A program made the translations under genes and the position numbers. The notes under the pieces are model-generated. The model was not told the origin of the DNA, ran no database searches, and saw nothing but the letters and a program-made list of their open reading frames with translations. From positions 124,001-188,000 of the forward strand of contig NZ_JAVFVT010000009.1 of the NCBI RefSeq assembly GCF_030929555.1: a DNA stretch of 64,000 nucleotides, given 5' to 3'. The stretch is from Paenibacillus sp. LHD-117 (GTDB taxonomy: Bacteria > Bacillota > Bacilli > Paenibacillales > Paenibacillaceae). Numbering within the stretch: position 1 is the stretch's first letter; the number at the start of each line of letters is the position of its first letter. Shown piece after piece: positions 1 through 9,224 of the stretch.

Positions 1-1352
1 GGGAGGTCGGTTACGATACAGCGAACGTCAATCATCTTGGAGACTGGGGCACCCAATTCGGCAAAATGATTACCGCCTACCTCAGATGGGGCAATCCGGC
101 CGATATTCAGGCAAGCGACAACGCCACGAAGGAGTATCTGTCGCTGTACGTGAAGTTTCACGAGGAAGCCGAGCGGCATCCCGAACTGGAAGACGAAGCA
201 AGGGAATGGTTCCGCAAGCTGGAAACCGGGGACAAGGTGGCAACGGAGCTATGGCGCGAAATGATCGGAGAAAGCTTAAAGCAGTTCAATAAGCTGTACG
301 ATCGGCTTGGCGTGACGTTCGACCACGTGCTTGGCGAGAGCTTTTACAACGATAAAATGGATGCGGTAATCGAGGAGCTGCGCCGCACGGGGCTGCTGGA
401 GGAAAGCGACGGCGCAATGGTCGTCCGGCTGGACGAATTCGGAAAGCCGCCTTGCCTGCTCGTCAAGTCCAACGGCACGTCCATCTACGCGACCCGCGAC
501 CTCGCTACCGCCTTATACCGCCGCAACGAAATGGACGGATCTCTGCTGCTTTATGTCGTAGGGGGCGAGCAGTCCCTCCACTTCCAGCAGGTGTTCCGCG
601 TGCTCGAGAAGATGGACGGCTCATGGGAAGGGCGTTGCAAGCACATCCCGTTCGGGCTGATGATGATGGAAGGCCAGAAGATGTCCACCCGCCGCGGCAA
701 GGTGCTGTTCCTGGAGGATGTGCTGAACGAAGCGGTCGAGCAGGCGAAACGAATCATCGAAGCAAAAAATCCCTCGCTCCGCGACAAAGAAGCCGCGGCC
801 GAGGCGATCGGCATCGGGGCCGTCGTGTTCGGCGATTTGAAGAACACGCGCACGCTCGACGTCGATTTCTCCTTATCGGAGGTGCTCACCTTCGAAGGCG
901 AGACCGGCCCCTACTTGCAGTACACGTACGCGAGAACGTCCAGCATTCTGCGCAAGGCGGCAATGTCGCCCGGATCGGAGGCCTTGTCGCCGAACGGCGC
1001 GCCGGACGCAAGCCCTGCCGGCAATTTCGGCGCGGCAGCCGCCCCTTATGCCCTGCCGCTTCGCGACGCTGACTTCGGCCTTGCGGACAACGCATATGCT
1101 TGGCCGCTTCTGAAGCTCGTCGCGTTTTACCCTGCGCGCCTTAGCCAGACAGCCGAACGCTACGAGCCGTCTATCCTAGCCCGTTACCTGCTCGAGCTGG
1201 CGCAAGCGTTTAACCGTTTCTACCATCACGTGAAGGTGCTGGAAGGAAGCGAATCCGAGCAGGCGTTCAAGCTTGAGGTCGTAAAAGCGGTCTCGGATCT
1301 GCTACGCAAGGGACTCGGCCTGCTCGGCATCCGCGCGCTGGAGGAATTGTAA
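1..1352 (+). CDS. argS: Arginyl-tRNA synthetase, 5' end outside window
   Basis: Class I aminoacyl-tRNA synthetase that charges tRNA-Arg with arginine in the cytoplasm. The reading frame is open from the first bases, so the N-terminus (including the HIGH signature) lies upstream. Visible are the family motif HLGDWGTQFGK at about 33-65, the KMSTR loop (the family's form of KMSKS) near 680, and the C-terminal DALR-type anticodon-binding region to the stop. The conserved GETGPYLQYTYAR helix is intact. It is followed by its own hairpin terminator, so it appears to end its transcription unit. The visible part is about 450 residues, consistent with a full protein of about 560. Confidence 0.95.
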   Translation, partial: EVGYDTANVNHLGDWGTQFGKMITAYLRWGNPADIQASDNATKEYLSLYVKFHEEAERHPELEDEAREWFRKLETGDKVATELWREMIGESLKQFNKLYDRLGVTFDHVLGESFYNDKMDAVIEELRRTGLLEESDGAMVVRLDEFGKPPCLLVKSNGTSIYATRDLATALYRRNEMDGSLLLYVVGGEQSLHFQQVFRVLEKMDGSWEGRCKHIPFGLMMMEGQKMSTRRGKVLFLEDVLNEAVEQAKRIIEAKNPSLRDKEAAAEAIGIGAVVFGDLKNTRTLDVDFSLSEVLTFEGETGPYLQYTYARTSSILRKAAMSPGSEALSPNGAPDASPAGNFGAAAAPYALPLRDADFGLADNAYAWPLLKLVAFYPARLSQTAERYEPSILARYLLELAQAFNRFYHHVKVLEGSESEQAFKLEVVKAVSDLLRKGLGLLGIRALEEL

Positions 1353-1446
1353 TTGCGAAGGCTCGCCGGCTTGCCGAGACATCGAAGGATTCTGACTAGT
1401 AAACCCTCGCTTCGACTAGAAAAATATTCTTAGCGTTAAAACGTGC

Positions 1447-1482
1447 AAGGCGTCCGTCGACCTAGATGGACGCCTTTCTTTT
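1447..1482 (+). terminator. argS terminator
   Basis: Inverted repeat AAGGCGTCC (1447-1455) and GGACGCCTT (1468-1476) followed by a T-rich run, about 95 bases after the argS stop: a typical intrinsic terminator on the plus strand. Confidence 0.8.
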
Positions 1483-1791
1483 GCGATAGCATTTTTTCAG
1501 TTGTTCGCAGCCATTCATTCCCCATTGTTCGGCAGGATCAGCCAATGCTCGACGGATTATATCGACATTTTCTATATTTGTAAATTTTTATCCTATCTGG
1601 AGACGTATTTCCCCCTTCCGAACTTCCATGCTTCGTCCCATGATGAGAAGGTAAGGTTCAAGATACCTTAACAAAATCTCGCAAAGGAGGCTCTCCCCTC
1701 ACCGCTCCCCCCTCATCATGATTCTGCCCTACACCTTAGACTTGCACATGACGGTTATGCTGCAATGTTCGAATATCTTAATCGAGGTGAT
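1483..1791. other. Intergenic region before chitinase
   Basis: About 300 bases without a convincing gene. It contains an AT-rich stretch near 1565-1590 that could hold a promoter, a short inverted repeat TAAGGT/ACCTTA at 1652-1670, and an AAAGGAGG at 1682-1689 that is not followed by a start codon at a usable distance. No clear promoter pair was found. Confidence 0.3.
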
Positions 1792-4700
1792 ATGGTGTAC
1801 TTATTAACCCGAAAGCCCTTAATGAAACCCCTCGTTCTGTTACTCTGTTTGACCCTACTCCTCAGCTCTTTCTTAAACCTTTCTATGATTTACGCAGCCG
1901 ATGAAATACCTGTACAGGTTCCCGAAGCCCCGCAAAATCTAAGAGTCGATACGATTACGGCTACCAGCGCAACGATCCAATGGGATCATGTCGCGGCGAA
2001 AAACGACATCGACGTGTGGCACGCGGAACCGGCCGCGGGAAGCGACGGTTACTTCACATGGGGGAATAGCGGAAGCAGGACGATCGAAAATCTCCAGCCG
2101 AACACGACTTACAAGCTCTATGTGACTTGGTTTGAACGGCCTGCCACGAGAGCACATAAAAGCAATATAATCGAATTCACTACGCTCGCGGGGGAAGTCG
2201 AACAACCTCCTGCAGTAGGGCCAAAAAACTTGAAAGTCAAGAAGGTGACTCATAATACCGTAGAGTTAACTTGGGATCCCTCGCCTACTATCAAACATTA
2301 CTGGATTTGGGACCAGAATAATAAGTACATTTTTTGGGCCAACGACGGCGCCCAAACCGTAGGCGGCCTAACCCCGAATACGACTTATTCCTTCTATGTC
2401 GGCCCGGACGGCATACAAGCCGCTAACCTGATGCCGGAACAAAAAAGCAATCTCGTTACGTTTACGACACTAGAAGATACAAGCCAATATAAAGAGCCTC
2501 CTCTGACGCCGCCGCAGAACTTGAAGGTAACGGGCGTGACGCCAAGCAGCGTGACCTTCGCTTGGGGAGGAAGCCCTGGCGCGGACGGTTACGACTTCTA
2601 TGCGAATAACGGCTGGGTAGACGGCGTATGGGACGGCTCCAACAAGTTTACGTATACCGTTCCCGAATCTAAGCGGACAGCCGGCACCGCTTTTACGTTC
2701 TTCGTTGGCGCCCAAGATTCCGTGAAGAAGAAGGTATCCGCGAACAGCAACACCGTCAAATTGACTTGGGGAGAGCTCGCGGCCCCGCAGGATTTGCAGG
2801 TTGTGACGGCGAATCGAACGACCGTAGCGCTAGGCTGGGCGCCGACTCCGGGAGCTGCCGCTTATGACGTTTATCAGGACGGCGAGCTTATCGGGACCGG
2901 CAACTCCAACCGATACACGGCAACCGGATTGACGGAAGGACAATCCTTCTCCTTCACGGTCAAAGCCAAAAATGCTCTTTGGCAGTCGCCGGCAAGCGAT
3001 CCAATCGCATCTGTACCGGGTGCGGATTATACGAATGTTACCTACTACACTTCCTGGTCGCTGTCCGAAGAAGGACGTAATTTCAAACCGACGGATATTG
3101 ACGTCTCTCAAATTACCCATATCAACTACGCTTTCGCGGATCTATGTTGGCGAAAATACGGGTCCGGACCAGCCGAATGCCAGAATAAAGACGTGCCGCT
3201 GCAATCCGGCTATGTGTATGACGGCGAGGTTATTATTGGAGATCCGGAGTTCGATCTTGTCAACTTCGAAAGTTTCGCCGCAATCAAAGAAACCGATCCG
3301 CATCTAAAGCTCCTTGTCTCCGTTGGCGGATGGTCTTGGTCGAACAACTTCTCCAACATGGCCGCTTCCGAAGTAACCCGCCGCGCGTTTGCCGATTCCG
3401 CTGTCAAGTTCATACGCGAATACGGATTGGACGGACTCGACATTGACTGGGAATACCCGGTTGAGGGCGGTGAAGAAGGCAATGTCCACTCTCCCGATGA
3501 CGATATTAACTTTACGAAGATGATGCACGCTTTGCGCGAAGCGTTCGATGCCGCCGGTTCCGAAGACGGCAGATACTATTTGATCACCATCGCGTCCGCT
3601 CAAGGCGATAATTTCGTCGTCAACGCGGATCTGGCTAATTCGTCGCAATACCTCGATTTCATTAACATCATGGCGTACGATTACAGCGGAAGCTGGGAGC
3701 TGCTGGCCCATCATAACGCTCCGCTTTATTACGATAAGAACCATCCGCGCGAGTCGGCGGCCCGGGCAAACGTGAGCGGCGGCGTCAATGGCCATCTCGG
3801 CGGCGGCGTACCGGCCCATAAGCTGGTCATGGGAATCCCTTTCTACGGCAAAGGCTGGAGCGGCTGTGCAGAAGGCGGCCAATATCAAACTTGTACCGCG
3901 ATCCCCGGGGGTACATGGGAGGCAGGCGTCTTCGACGTAGCCGATATCGAGAATAATTACGTCGGCAAAAACGGCTACGTAAAACATTGGAACGAAGCTT
4001 CCAAAACGGCTTACCTATGGAACAGCGAGACGGGGACGTTTATCACGTATAATGACGAAACGTCGATGAAGTATAATGCTTCCTTCGTCAAATCGCTGAA
4101 TCTCGCCGGCGTCATGAGCTGGGAGGTCAGCGGAGACCGTAATCGCACCCTGCAAGATCAGCTGGCGCATGATCTGCCAATTAACGGAACGGTAAATGAC
4201 GCCGCGCTCAAAGCGCCAACGCAGCTTGAAGTCGTTGGCAAGGGACGTTACAGCGCGCAACTGAAGTGGACTGCATCCGAAGGCGCCGACGCGTACGAAG
4301 TTTACGCGAACCGCCAGTACATCGGAACGACAGCCGGTACTTTGTTTACGGTAGAAGGGCTGAAGGCAGGCACCCATTATTCCATCTACGTGCTTGCCGT
4401 CGCCAAGGATGAAACCCAAATCGATGAGGTTTCTCCGGCAAGTATCATAAGCGTAACAACGGATGCCGAAACGTATTATATTCCGCCCGCCAAGGACAAA
4501 AACGAACTGGATGCCAAGGTTACGAAACAAAACGACGGGCTGACGATCGAAGTGTCGGAATCCTCCGCTCTGGCTACGATCAAGGCCAACGATTCCACCG
4601 CTTTCAAGATTACGGCAGATGCTTCGGCGGGCAACGTTGACGTCTTGTTACCGAAGGCCGTTGCGGAAGCGCTCGCGGCCAAAGGCGAAGACGCCCAAAT

Positions 4701-5664
4701 CTCCATCGTCTGGGGCGACATCACGTACGTCATTCCGGCCGGTGCCCTCGACCTAGGCTCGGACATCCGCATCTCTCTCGCTCCTCCGGCTAGCGAAGTC
4801 GGCGAAACGATCGACGGGCTGGCGGGAGACGGCGAACTAACGCTGCTCGTCGACCCAATGGACTTCCAAATCGCGAAGAAAACCGAAGACGGGACGTACG
4901 AGGAAGTCGCCGATTTCGGCGGCAATCTGTTCAGACGGATCTTCACGCTGGATGGCGAGAACTTGGATGCCGATCGGTTGGTCGGCGTTCTGTATCTGCC
5001 GGAGAGCGGAGAGTTCCGGCCTGTGGCAACCATCGTGACCGAGAATGAAGACGGCACGGTTACGGTCGAGCTGCTGCGGGACGGCAATAGCATTTACGCT
5101 ATCGTGGAGTCCGAATTCGATTACGAAGACGTCACGATGGACTGGGCGCGCGAAGCCGTGGAAGCGGCGACTGCAAGCCTGCTGATCTCCGGCAACAGCG
5201 CGACCGAATTCGGTGCCTCCGATGACATTACGCGCGCCGAATTCGTGTCGATGATCGTGAAGGCATTCGGTATCTTGCCGGATTACGCCGCCGAATCGTT
5301 CGCCGATGTCGAAGCCGGTTCCGAGTTCGCGGGCGACATTGCCGCGGCGGTAGAAGCTGGCCTGGTCACAGGCAAAACGGACGACACGTTTGATCCAAAC
5401 GGCACCATCACACGCCAAGAAATGGCGGTCGTTCTGGGCAGGGCGCTTGGATACGCCGGTCTGGCGAACGAGGCGGATGCGGCGGTGCTTGACCGCTTCG
5501 CGGACCGCGCGTCGATTGCTTCCTATGCGGAAGGTTCCGCGGCTTGGCTGGTCGAGCTCGGCATTCTGAAAGGCGTGTCCGAGACGGCGTTCAGCCCGAC
5601 GACGAACGTGACGAAAGCACAAGCGACCGTAGCCGTCATTCGTTTGCTGGCGTCTTTCGAATAA
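1792..5664 (+). CDS. Secreted GH18 chitinase with FN3 and SLH domains
   Basis: Extracellular chitinase expected to hydrolyse beta-1,4-GlcNAc polymers while attached to the cell wall. After a hydrophobic signal peptide (cleavage near YAADE) come four fibronectin type III domains (about residues 45-408), a glycoside hydrolase 18 barrel (about 412-795) with the catalytic motif DGLDIDWEYP (acid Glu near residue 554), another FN3 domain (805-890), an unassigned beta-rich region (905-1105) and S-layer homology repeats to the end. SLH repeats normally bind pyruvylated wall polymer. The start is uncertain: ATG 1792 or GTG 1795 follow GAGGTGAT; ATG 1765 lacks a ribosome site. About 1290 residues, single-gene unit ending in strong hairpins. 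Confidence 0.93.
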   Translation: MVYLLTRKPLMKPLVLLLCLTLLLSSFLNLSMIYAADEIPVQVPEAPQNLRVDTITATSATIQWDHVAAKNDIDVWHAEPAAGSDGYFTWGNSGSRTIENLQPNTTYKLYVTWFERPATRAHKSNIIEFTTLAGEVEQPPAVGPKNLKVKKVTHNTVELTWDPSPTIKHYWIWDQNNKYIFWANDGAQTVGGLTPNTTYSFYVGPDGIQAANLMPEQKSNLVTFTTLEDTSQYKEPPLTPPQNLKVTGVTPSSVTFAWGGSPGADGYDFYANNGWVDGVWDGSNKFTYTVPESKRTAGTAFTFFVGAQDSVKKKVSANSNTVKLTWGELAAPQDLQVVTANRTTVALGWAPTPGAAAYDVYQDGELIGTGNSNRYTATGLTEGQSFSFTVKAKNALWQSPASDPIASVPGADYTNVTYYTSWSLSEEGRNFKPTDIDVSQITHINYAFADLCWRKYGSGPAECQNKDVPLQSGYVYDGEVIIGDPEFDLVNFESFAAIKETDPHLKLLVSVGGWSWSNNFSNMAASEVTRRAFADSAVKFIREYGLDGLDIDWEYPVEGGEEGNVHSPDDDINFTKMMHALREAFDAAGSEDGRYYLITIASAQGDNFVVNADLANSSQYLDFINIMAYDYSGSWELLAHHNAPLYYDKNHPRESAARANVSGGVNGHLGGGVPAHKLVMGIPFYGKGWSGCAEGGQYQTCTAIPGGTWEAGVFDVADIENNYVGKNGYVKHWNEASKTAYLWNSETGTFITYNDETSMKYNASFVKSLNLAGVMSWEVSGDRNRTLQDQLAHDLPINGTVNDAALKAPTQLEVVGKGRYSAQLKWTASEGADAYEVYANRQYIGTTAGTLFTVEGLKAGTHYSIYVLAVAKDETQIDEVSPASIISVTTDAETYYIPPAKDKNELDAKVTKQNDGLTIEVSESSALATIKANDSTAFKITADASAGNVDVLLPKAVAEALAAKGEDAQISIVWGDITYVIPAGALDLGSDIRISLAPPASEVGETIDGLAGDGELTLLVDPMDFQIAKKTEDGTYEEVADFGGNLFRRIFTLDGENLDADRLVGVLYLPESGEFRPVATIVTENEDGTVTVELLRDGNSIYAIVESEFDYEDVTMDWAREAVEAATASLLISGNSATEFGASDDITRAEFVSMIVKAFGILPDYAAESFADVEAGSEFAGDIAAAVEAGLVTGKTDDTFDPNGTITRQEMAVVLGRALGYAGLANEADAAVLDRFADRASIASYAEGSAAWLVELGILKGVSETAFSPTTNVTKAQATVAVIRLLASFE

Positions 5665-5679
5665 GCATCGAAATACTAG

Positions 5680-5705
5680 GGCCGGCCAGCATGTTCTGGC
5701 CGGCC
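5680..5705 (+). terminator. GC-rich hairpin after chitinase
   Basis: Perfect 10-bp inverted repeat GGCCGGCCAG / CTGGCCGGCC around a 6-base loop, 15 bases after the chitinase stop. It has no T-run of its own and may stabilise the mRNA 3' end or add to the terminator just downstream. Confidence 0.5.
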
Positions 5706-5720
5706 TCATCATCCCGAGGG

Positions 5721-5768
5721 GTTCGCCCTCCGCTTCCATGTGAAGCCGGAGGGCGAACTCCTTTTTTT
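5721..5768 (+). terminator. Chitinase intrinsic terminator
   Basis: Perfect 12-bp stem GTTCGCCCTCCG / CGGAGGGCGAAC, extended by CTTC/GAAG, followed by a run of seven T. Strong intrinsic terminator on the plus strand. Confidence 0.9.
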
Positions 5769-5790
5769 CTACGACTGCTAATTAACGAAC

Positions 5791-6004
5791 AGCAGCCATC
5801 GGGGCGCGCGTTCCGCGCTGTAGGTACGTTTCGTGGACCTACAGCCGCCTCGGAGCGCGCGTTCCGCGCTGCAGGTACGTTTCGCGGACCTACAGCCGCC
5901 TCGGGGTGCGCGTTCCGCGCTGCAGGTACGTTTCGCGGACCTACAGCCGCCTCGGGATGCGCGTTCCGCGCTGCAGGTACGTTTCGCGTACCTGCAGCCA
6001 TCGG
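5791..6004. repeat. Four-copy 51-bp tandem repeat with hairpins
   Basis: Four head-to-tail copies of a 51-base unit; the core TTCCGCGCTG recurs at 5811, 5862, 5913 and 5964, exactly 51 apart. Each unit holds an inverted repeat; in the last copy it is perfect (CTGCAGGTACG / CGTACCTGCAG, 5971-5997), while earlier copies have mismatches. As 51 is divisible by three, several frames are open through the array, but none has a ribosome site or recognisable protein. It lies between the chitinase terminator and the biotin promoter. Confidence 0.9.
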
Positions 6005-6033
6005 ACTGGCGACTTGTTTTTGGAAGGATCTTC

Positions 6034-6062
6034 TTTACGCGGGAGAGCTCGTCTGATACAAT
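6034..6062 (+). promoter_or_regulatory. Predicted sigma-A promoter of bio operon
   Basis: -35 TTTACG (6034-6039), 17-base spacer, -10 TACAAT (6057-6062) with an extended TG at 6054-6055. Transcription would start near 6069, just before the BirA operator. Confidence 0.6.
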
Positions 6063-6073
6063 AACTTCGAATA

Positions 6074-6109
6074 ATTGTTAACCAATAATATTAAATACAG
6101 GTTAACAAT
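6074..6109 (+). promoter_or_regulatory. BirA (biotin repressor) operator
   Basis: Perfect inverted repeat ATTGTTAACC (6074-6083) and GGTTAACAAT (6100-6109) separated by 16 bases. This matches the Gram-positive BirA operator, bound by biotinyl-AMP-loaded BirA dimer. It covers the start of the transcript 20 bases before bioA, so it should repress the operon when biotin is plentiful. Confidence 0.92.
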
Positions 6110-6129
6110 AAAACGATAAGGAGATGCTT

Positions 6130-7497
6130 ATGACTTCGCAATATGATCGTCTTGCCGCCATGAATAAGGCCCATGTATGGCATCCTTTTACGCAAATGAA
6201 GGATTACTGTAACGGCGACCCGCTCATCATCGAACGAGGCGACGGCATTATGCTTTACGATCTGCACGGACGCGGTTATTATGACGGATTTTCTTCCGTC
6301 TGGCTTAACGTGCACGGCCATAACGTACCCGAGCTGAATGCGGCAATCACGGAGCAACTAGGAAAAGTTGCCCATTCCACCTTGCTCGGCATGGCCAATG
6401 TACCCGCCATTGAACTGGCCGAGAATCTGGTACGGATCGCACCCAAGGGGCTGACCAAAGTCTTCTATTCGGATTCGGGGGCTACCGGCGTCGAAATCGC
6501 GATCAAGATGGCCTTCCAATATTGGCATAACCGGGGAATACGCGGCAAGTCGTCGTTCGTCACGATGAACCACGCCTATCACGGCGACACCATCGGCGCC
6601 GTCAGCGTCGGCGCGATTCCGCTCTATCATGAGAAATTCCGCCCGATGTTGTTCTCGCCGCACATCATCCCGTATCCGAACGCCTACCGGCACCCAGGCG
6701 GGGCGGACGGCGCCGCCGAAGCGACGCTCGCGGCACTTCGCTCCTTGCTCGAGACGCGGGGGAACGAAATTGCGGCGCTCATCGTGGAACCGATCGTGCA
6801 AGGGGCCAGCGGCATCATCGTGATGCCTCCCGGATGTTTGCGCGCGATCGCCGATCTGTGCCGGGAGCACGGCGTGCTGCTGATTGCGGACGAAGTCGCG
6901 ACCGGCTTCGGACGGACCGGCGCCATGTTCGCTTGCGAGCTCGAAGGCGTCTCCCCCGACCTGCTCGTCGCCGGCAAAGGCTTGACTGGCGGTTACTTGC
7001 CCCTGGCCGCCACGCTTGCGACCGACGAGGTCTATCAAGCGTTTTATGCCGATTACGAGGAACAAAAAACGTTTTTCCACGGGCACTCCTTTACGGGAAA
7101 TCCGCTCGGCTGCGCCGTTGCGTTAGCGAGCCTGCAGCTGCTTGAAGATCGGGGCATCGTGCAGAGCGTTAACGGGAAAGCGGCGTTTGCGGCGCGGCGG
7201 CTTGAGGCTTTGGTGGACCTGCCCCACGTCGGCGATATCCGGCAGCAGGGACTGATGGTCGGGATCGAGCTTGTTCGCGATAAGATCACCCGCGAACCGT
7301 ACGACTGGACGGAGCGCGTCGGCGTTCTCGTCTGCCAACGCGCAAGAGAGCTGGGCATGTTGACTCGCCCGCTCGGGAACGTCATCGTTTTTATTCCTCC
7401 GCTTGTCAGCACGACAGCCGAGCTCGAAGCCATGCTCCATATTCTTGCCTCCGCGATTCGCGACGTCACGGAATCCGGATGGAGGCCAGAGCGATGA
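6130..7497 (+). CDS. bioA: DAPA aminotransferase
   Basis: Adenosylmethionine-8-amino-7-oxononanoate aminotransferase, converting KAPA to 7,8-diaminopelargonate in biotin synthesis; PLP-dependent, cytoplasmic. The N-terminal signature WHPFTQM and the PLP-lysine segment AGKGLTGGYLPL (Lys near residue 283) are present; 455 residues, normal for the family. ATG 6130 is preferred because AAGGAG at 6118-6123 sits 6 bases before it, whereas ATG 6124 touches the ribosome site. First gene of the bio operon, overlapping bioD by ATGA, and directly downstream of the BirA operator. Confidence 0.95.
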   Translation: MTSQYDRLAAMNKAHVWHPFTQMKDYCNGDPLIIERGDGIMLYDLHGRGYYDGFSSVWLNVHGHNVPELNAAITEQLGKVAHSTLLGMANVPAIELAENLVRIAPKGLTKVFYSDSGATGVEIAIKMAFQYWHNRGIRGKSSFVTMNHAYHGDTIGAVSVGAIPLYHEKFRPMLFSPHIIPYPNAYRHPGGADGAAEATLAALRSLLETRGNEIAALIVEPIVQGASGIIVMPPGCLRAIADLCREHGVLLIADEVATGFGRTGAMFACELEGVSPDLLVAGKGLTGGYLPLAATLATDEVYQAFYADYEEQKTFFHGHSFTGNPLGCAVALASLQLLEDRGIVQSVNGKAAFAARRLEALVDLPHVGDIRQQGLMVGIELVRDKITREPYDWTERVGVLVCQRARELGMLTRPLGNVIVFIPPLVSTTAELEAMLHILASAIRDVTESGWRPER

Positions 7498-8207
7498 AAC
7501 GTTGGCGCGGCCTCTTCGTCACAGGCACGGATACCGGCGTCGGCAAAACCGTAATTACGGCCGCAATCGCAGCCGCGCTCCGGTCGGACGGCATGAACGC
7601 AGGCGTTTGGAAGCCCGTGCAATCCGGCGCGCTTCTTGGCAGCGGTAATACCGACGCCGAAGTAGTGGCACGCATGGCGGGATTAGAAGAGAAGCCGGAG
7701 CGCATCGCGTCCTTTACGTTCGAACCGCCGTTAACGCCCATGCTAGCGGCAAGGCATTCCGGGGTTTCCTTGCGATTGGAAGACATACTTGCGGCAGGCG
7801 AAACTTTAGCCGCACGTTACGATGCGCTGGTGATCGAAGGCGCGGGCGGCGTCGCCGTCCCGCTCACCGACGACGCGCTTGTCGTCGACCTGATCACCGA
7901 GCTTCGCGTGCCGGTACTGATCGTCGCGCGTTCCGGCCTTGGCACCGTCAACCATACGCTGCTCACCGCGGCATTGCTGCGCCAGCGGCACATTCCGATA
8001 GCGGGCGTCGTCATGAACGACTATATGTCGGAGCCGGATGACCCCAGCGTCGCCACGAACGCGGAGCTTATCGAACAATACGGCGGTCTGCAAGTGCTCG
8101 GCCGGTTCCCGCGCCTAAGCAATCCGATGAACCGGGAATCGTTGGTACGGGCCACCAAAGAATCGATCAGACTTACGTCCTTATTTCCGAAAAAATACGA
8201 GGAGTGA
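7494..8207 (+). CDS. bioD: Dethiobiotin synthetase
   Basis: ATP-dependent ligase that closes the ureido ring of dethiobiotin from DAPA and CO2. The P-loop GTDTGVGKT lies at the N-terminus, and the VIEGAGGVAVPL segment typical of BioD follows near residue 115. ATG 7494 overlaps the bioA stop (ATGA) with GGAGG 8 bases upstream, so translation is probably coupled. About 237 residues, usual family length. Part of the BirA-controlled operon. Confidence 0.95.
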   Translation: MKRWRGLFVTGTDTGVGKTVITAAIAAALRSDGMNAGVWKPVQSGALLGSGNTDAEVVARMAGLEEKPERIASFTFEPPLTPMLAARHSGVSLRLEDILAAGETLAARYDALVIEGAGGVAVPLTDDALVVDLITELRVPVLIVARSGLGTVNHTLLTAALLRQRHIPIAGVVMNDYMSEPDDPSVATNAELIEQYGGLQVLGRFPRLSNPMNRESLVRATKESIRLTSLFPKKYEE

Positions 8208-8212
8208 ACGAG

Positions 8213-9211
8213 ATGAAATCAGCCATGGCTTATACGGATTGGCAGCAGCTAGGCTATAAGGCGCTGAACGGGGAGCGGTTGTCCATGCCCGAAGCGCTTG
8301 CCGTGCTTGAAGCCGATGACGACGAAGTATTGTCGATCCTGCATGCCGCATTCAAAGTGCGGAAGCACTATTACGGCAAAAAGGTGAAGCTGAACATGAT
8401 CATTAACGCCAAAAGCGGCTTATGTCCGGAAGATTGCGGCTATTGCTCGCAATCTATCGTATCCACGGCGCCGATTAAGAGATATGCCTTGCTGGACAAG
8501 GAGACGCTTCTAGCGGGCGCCCGCGAAGCCATGGCGCGCAAAGCGGGCACTTATTGCATCGTGGCAGCCGGCAAAGGTCCGACGAACAAAGAGCTGGATC
8601 AGGTGATCGAAGCCGTCAAGGAAATCCGTGAATCGATGCCCCTTAAGTTATGCGCATGTCTCGGCATTCTGAACGAAAGTCAAGCCGAGCGACTCTCGGC
8701 CGCGGGGGTGCATCGGTACAACCATAACTTGAATACCAGCAAGGCGAACTATCCCTCGATTACGACGACGCATACCTACGACCAACGGATCGAGACGGTG
8801 GAACGGGCAAAAAGGCAAAACATGTCCCCTTGCTCCGGCGTCATCATCGGAATGGGAGAGACGAATGAAGAAATCGTCGAAATGGCCTACGCCCTCCGGG
8901 AGCTCGATGCCGACTCCATCCCCATCAACTTCTTGAACGCCATCGCCGGAACTCCGCTTGAACACGCGGGACGCACGCCGGCGCTGAAGGCGCTGAAAGT
9001 GTTGGCCTTGTTCCGTTTCTTGTGTCCGGCCAAGGAAATCCGCGCGGCGGGCGGACGCGAAGTCAGCCTGCGCTCCTTGCAGCCTTTGTCGCTGTTCGCT
9101 GTGAACTCCCTGTTCGTCGGCGACTATTTGACAACGGAAGGCCAGGACGCGGCAGCCGATCACGCCATCATCGAAGATCTCGGATTCGAGATCGAAGAAT
9201 GCGCGCTATAA
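8213..9211 (+). CDS. bioB: Biotin synthase (radical SAM)
   Basis: Radical S-adenosylmethionine enzyme that inserts sulfur into dethiobiotin to make biotin. The CxxxCxxC motif that holds the catalytic 4Fe-4S cluster is seen as CPEDCGYC (Cys near residues 71, 75, 78), and the later conserved NHNLNTS and C-terminal sequence fit BioB. GAGGAG at 8199-8204 stands 8 bases before ATG 8213, which is preferred over the GTG at 8204 inside that site. 332 residues. Five bases follow the bioD stop; same operon. Confidence 0.96.
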   Translation: MKSAMAYTDWQQLGYKALNGERLSMPEALAVLEADDDEVLSILHAAFKVRKHYYGKKVKLNMIINAKSGLCPEDCGYCSQSIVSTAPIKRYALLDKETLLAGAREAMARKAGTYCIVAAGKGPTNKELDQVIEAVKEIRESMPLKLCACLGILNESQAERLSAAGVHRYNHNLNTSKANYPSITTTHTYDQRIETVERAKRQNMSPCSGVIIGMGETNEEIVEMAYALRELDADSIPINFLNAIAGTPLEHAGRTPALKALKVLALFRFLCPAKEIRAAGGREVSLRSLQPLSLFAVNSLFVGDYLTTEGQDAAADHAIIEDLGFEIEECAL

Positions 9212-9224
9212 GGCGGTATCTCAG

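Noticed and set aside
4837..5739. 300-codon minus-strand frame
   Set aside because: Antisense to the SLH region of the chitinase, without a ribosome site.
5791..6004. CRISPR array
   Set aside because: The repeats are contiguous with no unique spacers and no cas genes are present.
5544..6081. Overlapping long frames on both strands through the 51-bp repeat array
   Set aside because: They exist because the repeat period is divisible by three; there is no ribosome site, and the sequence is a hairpin-bearing repeat.
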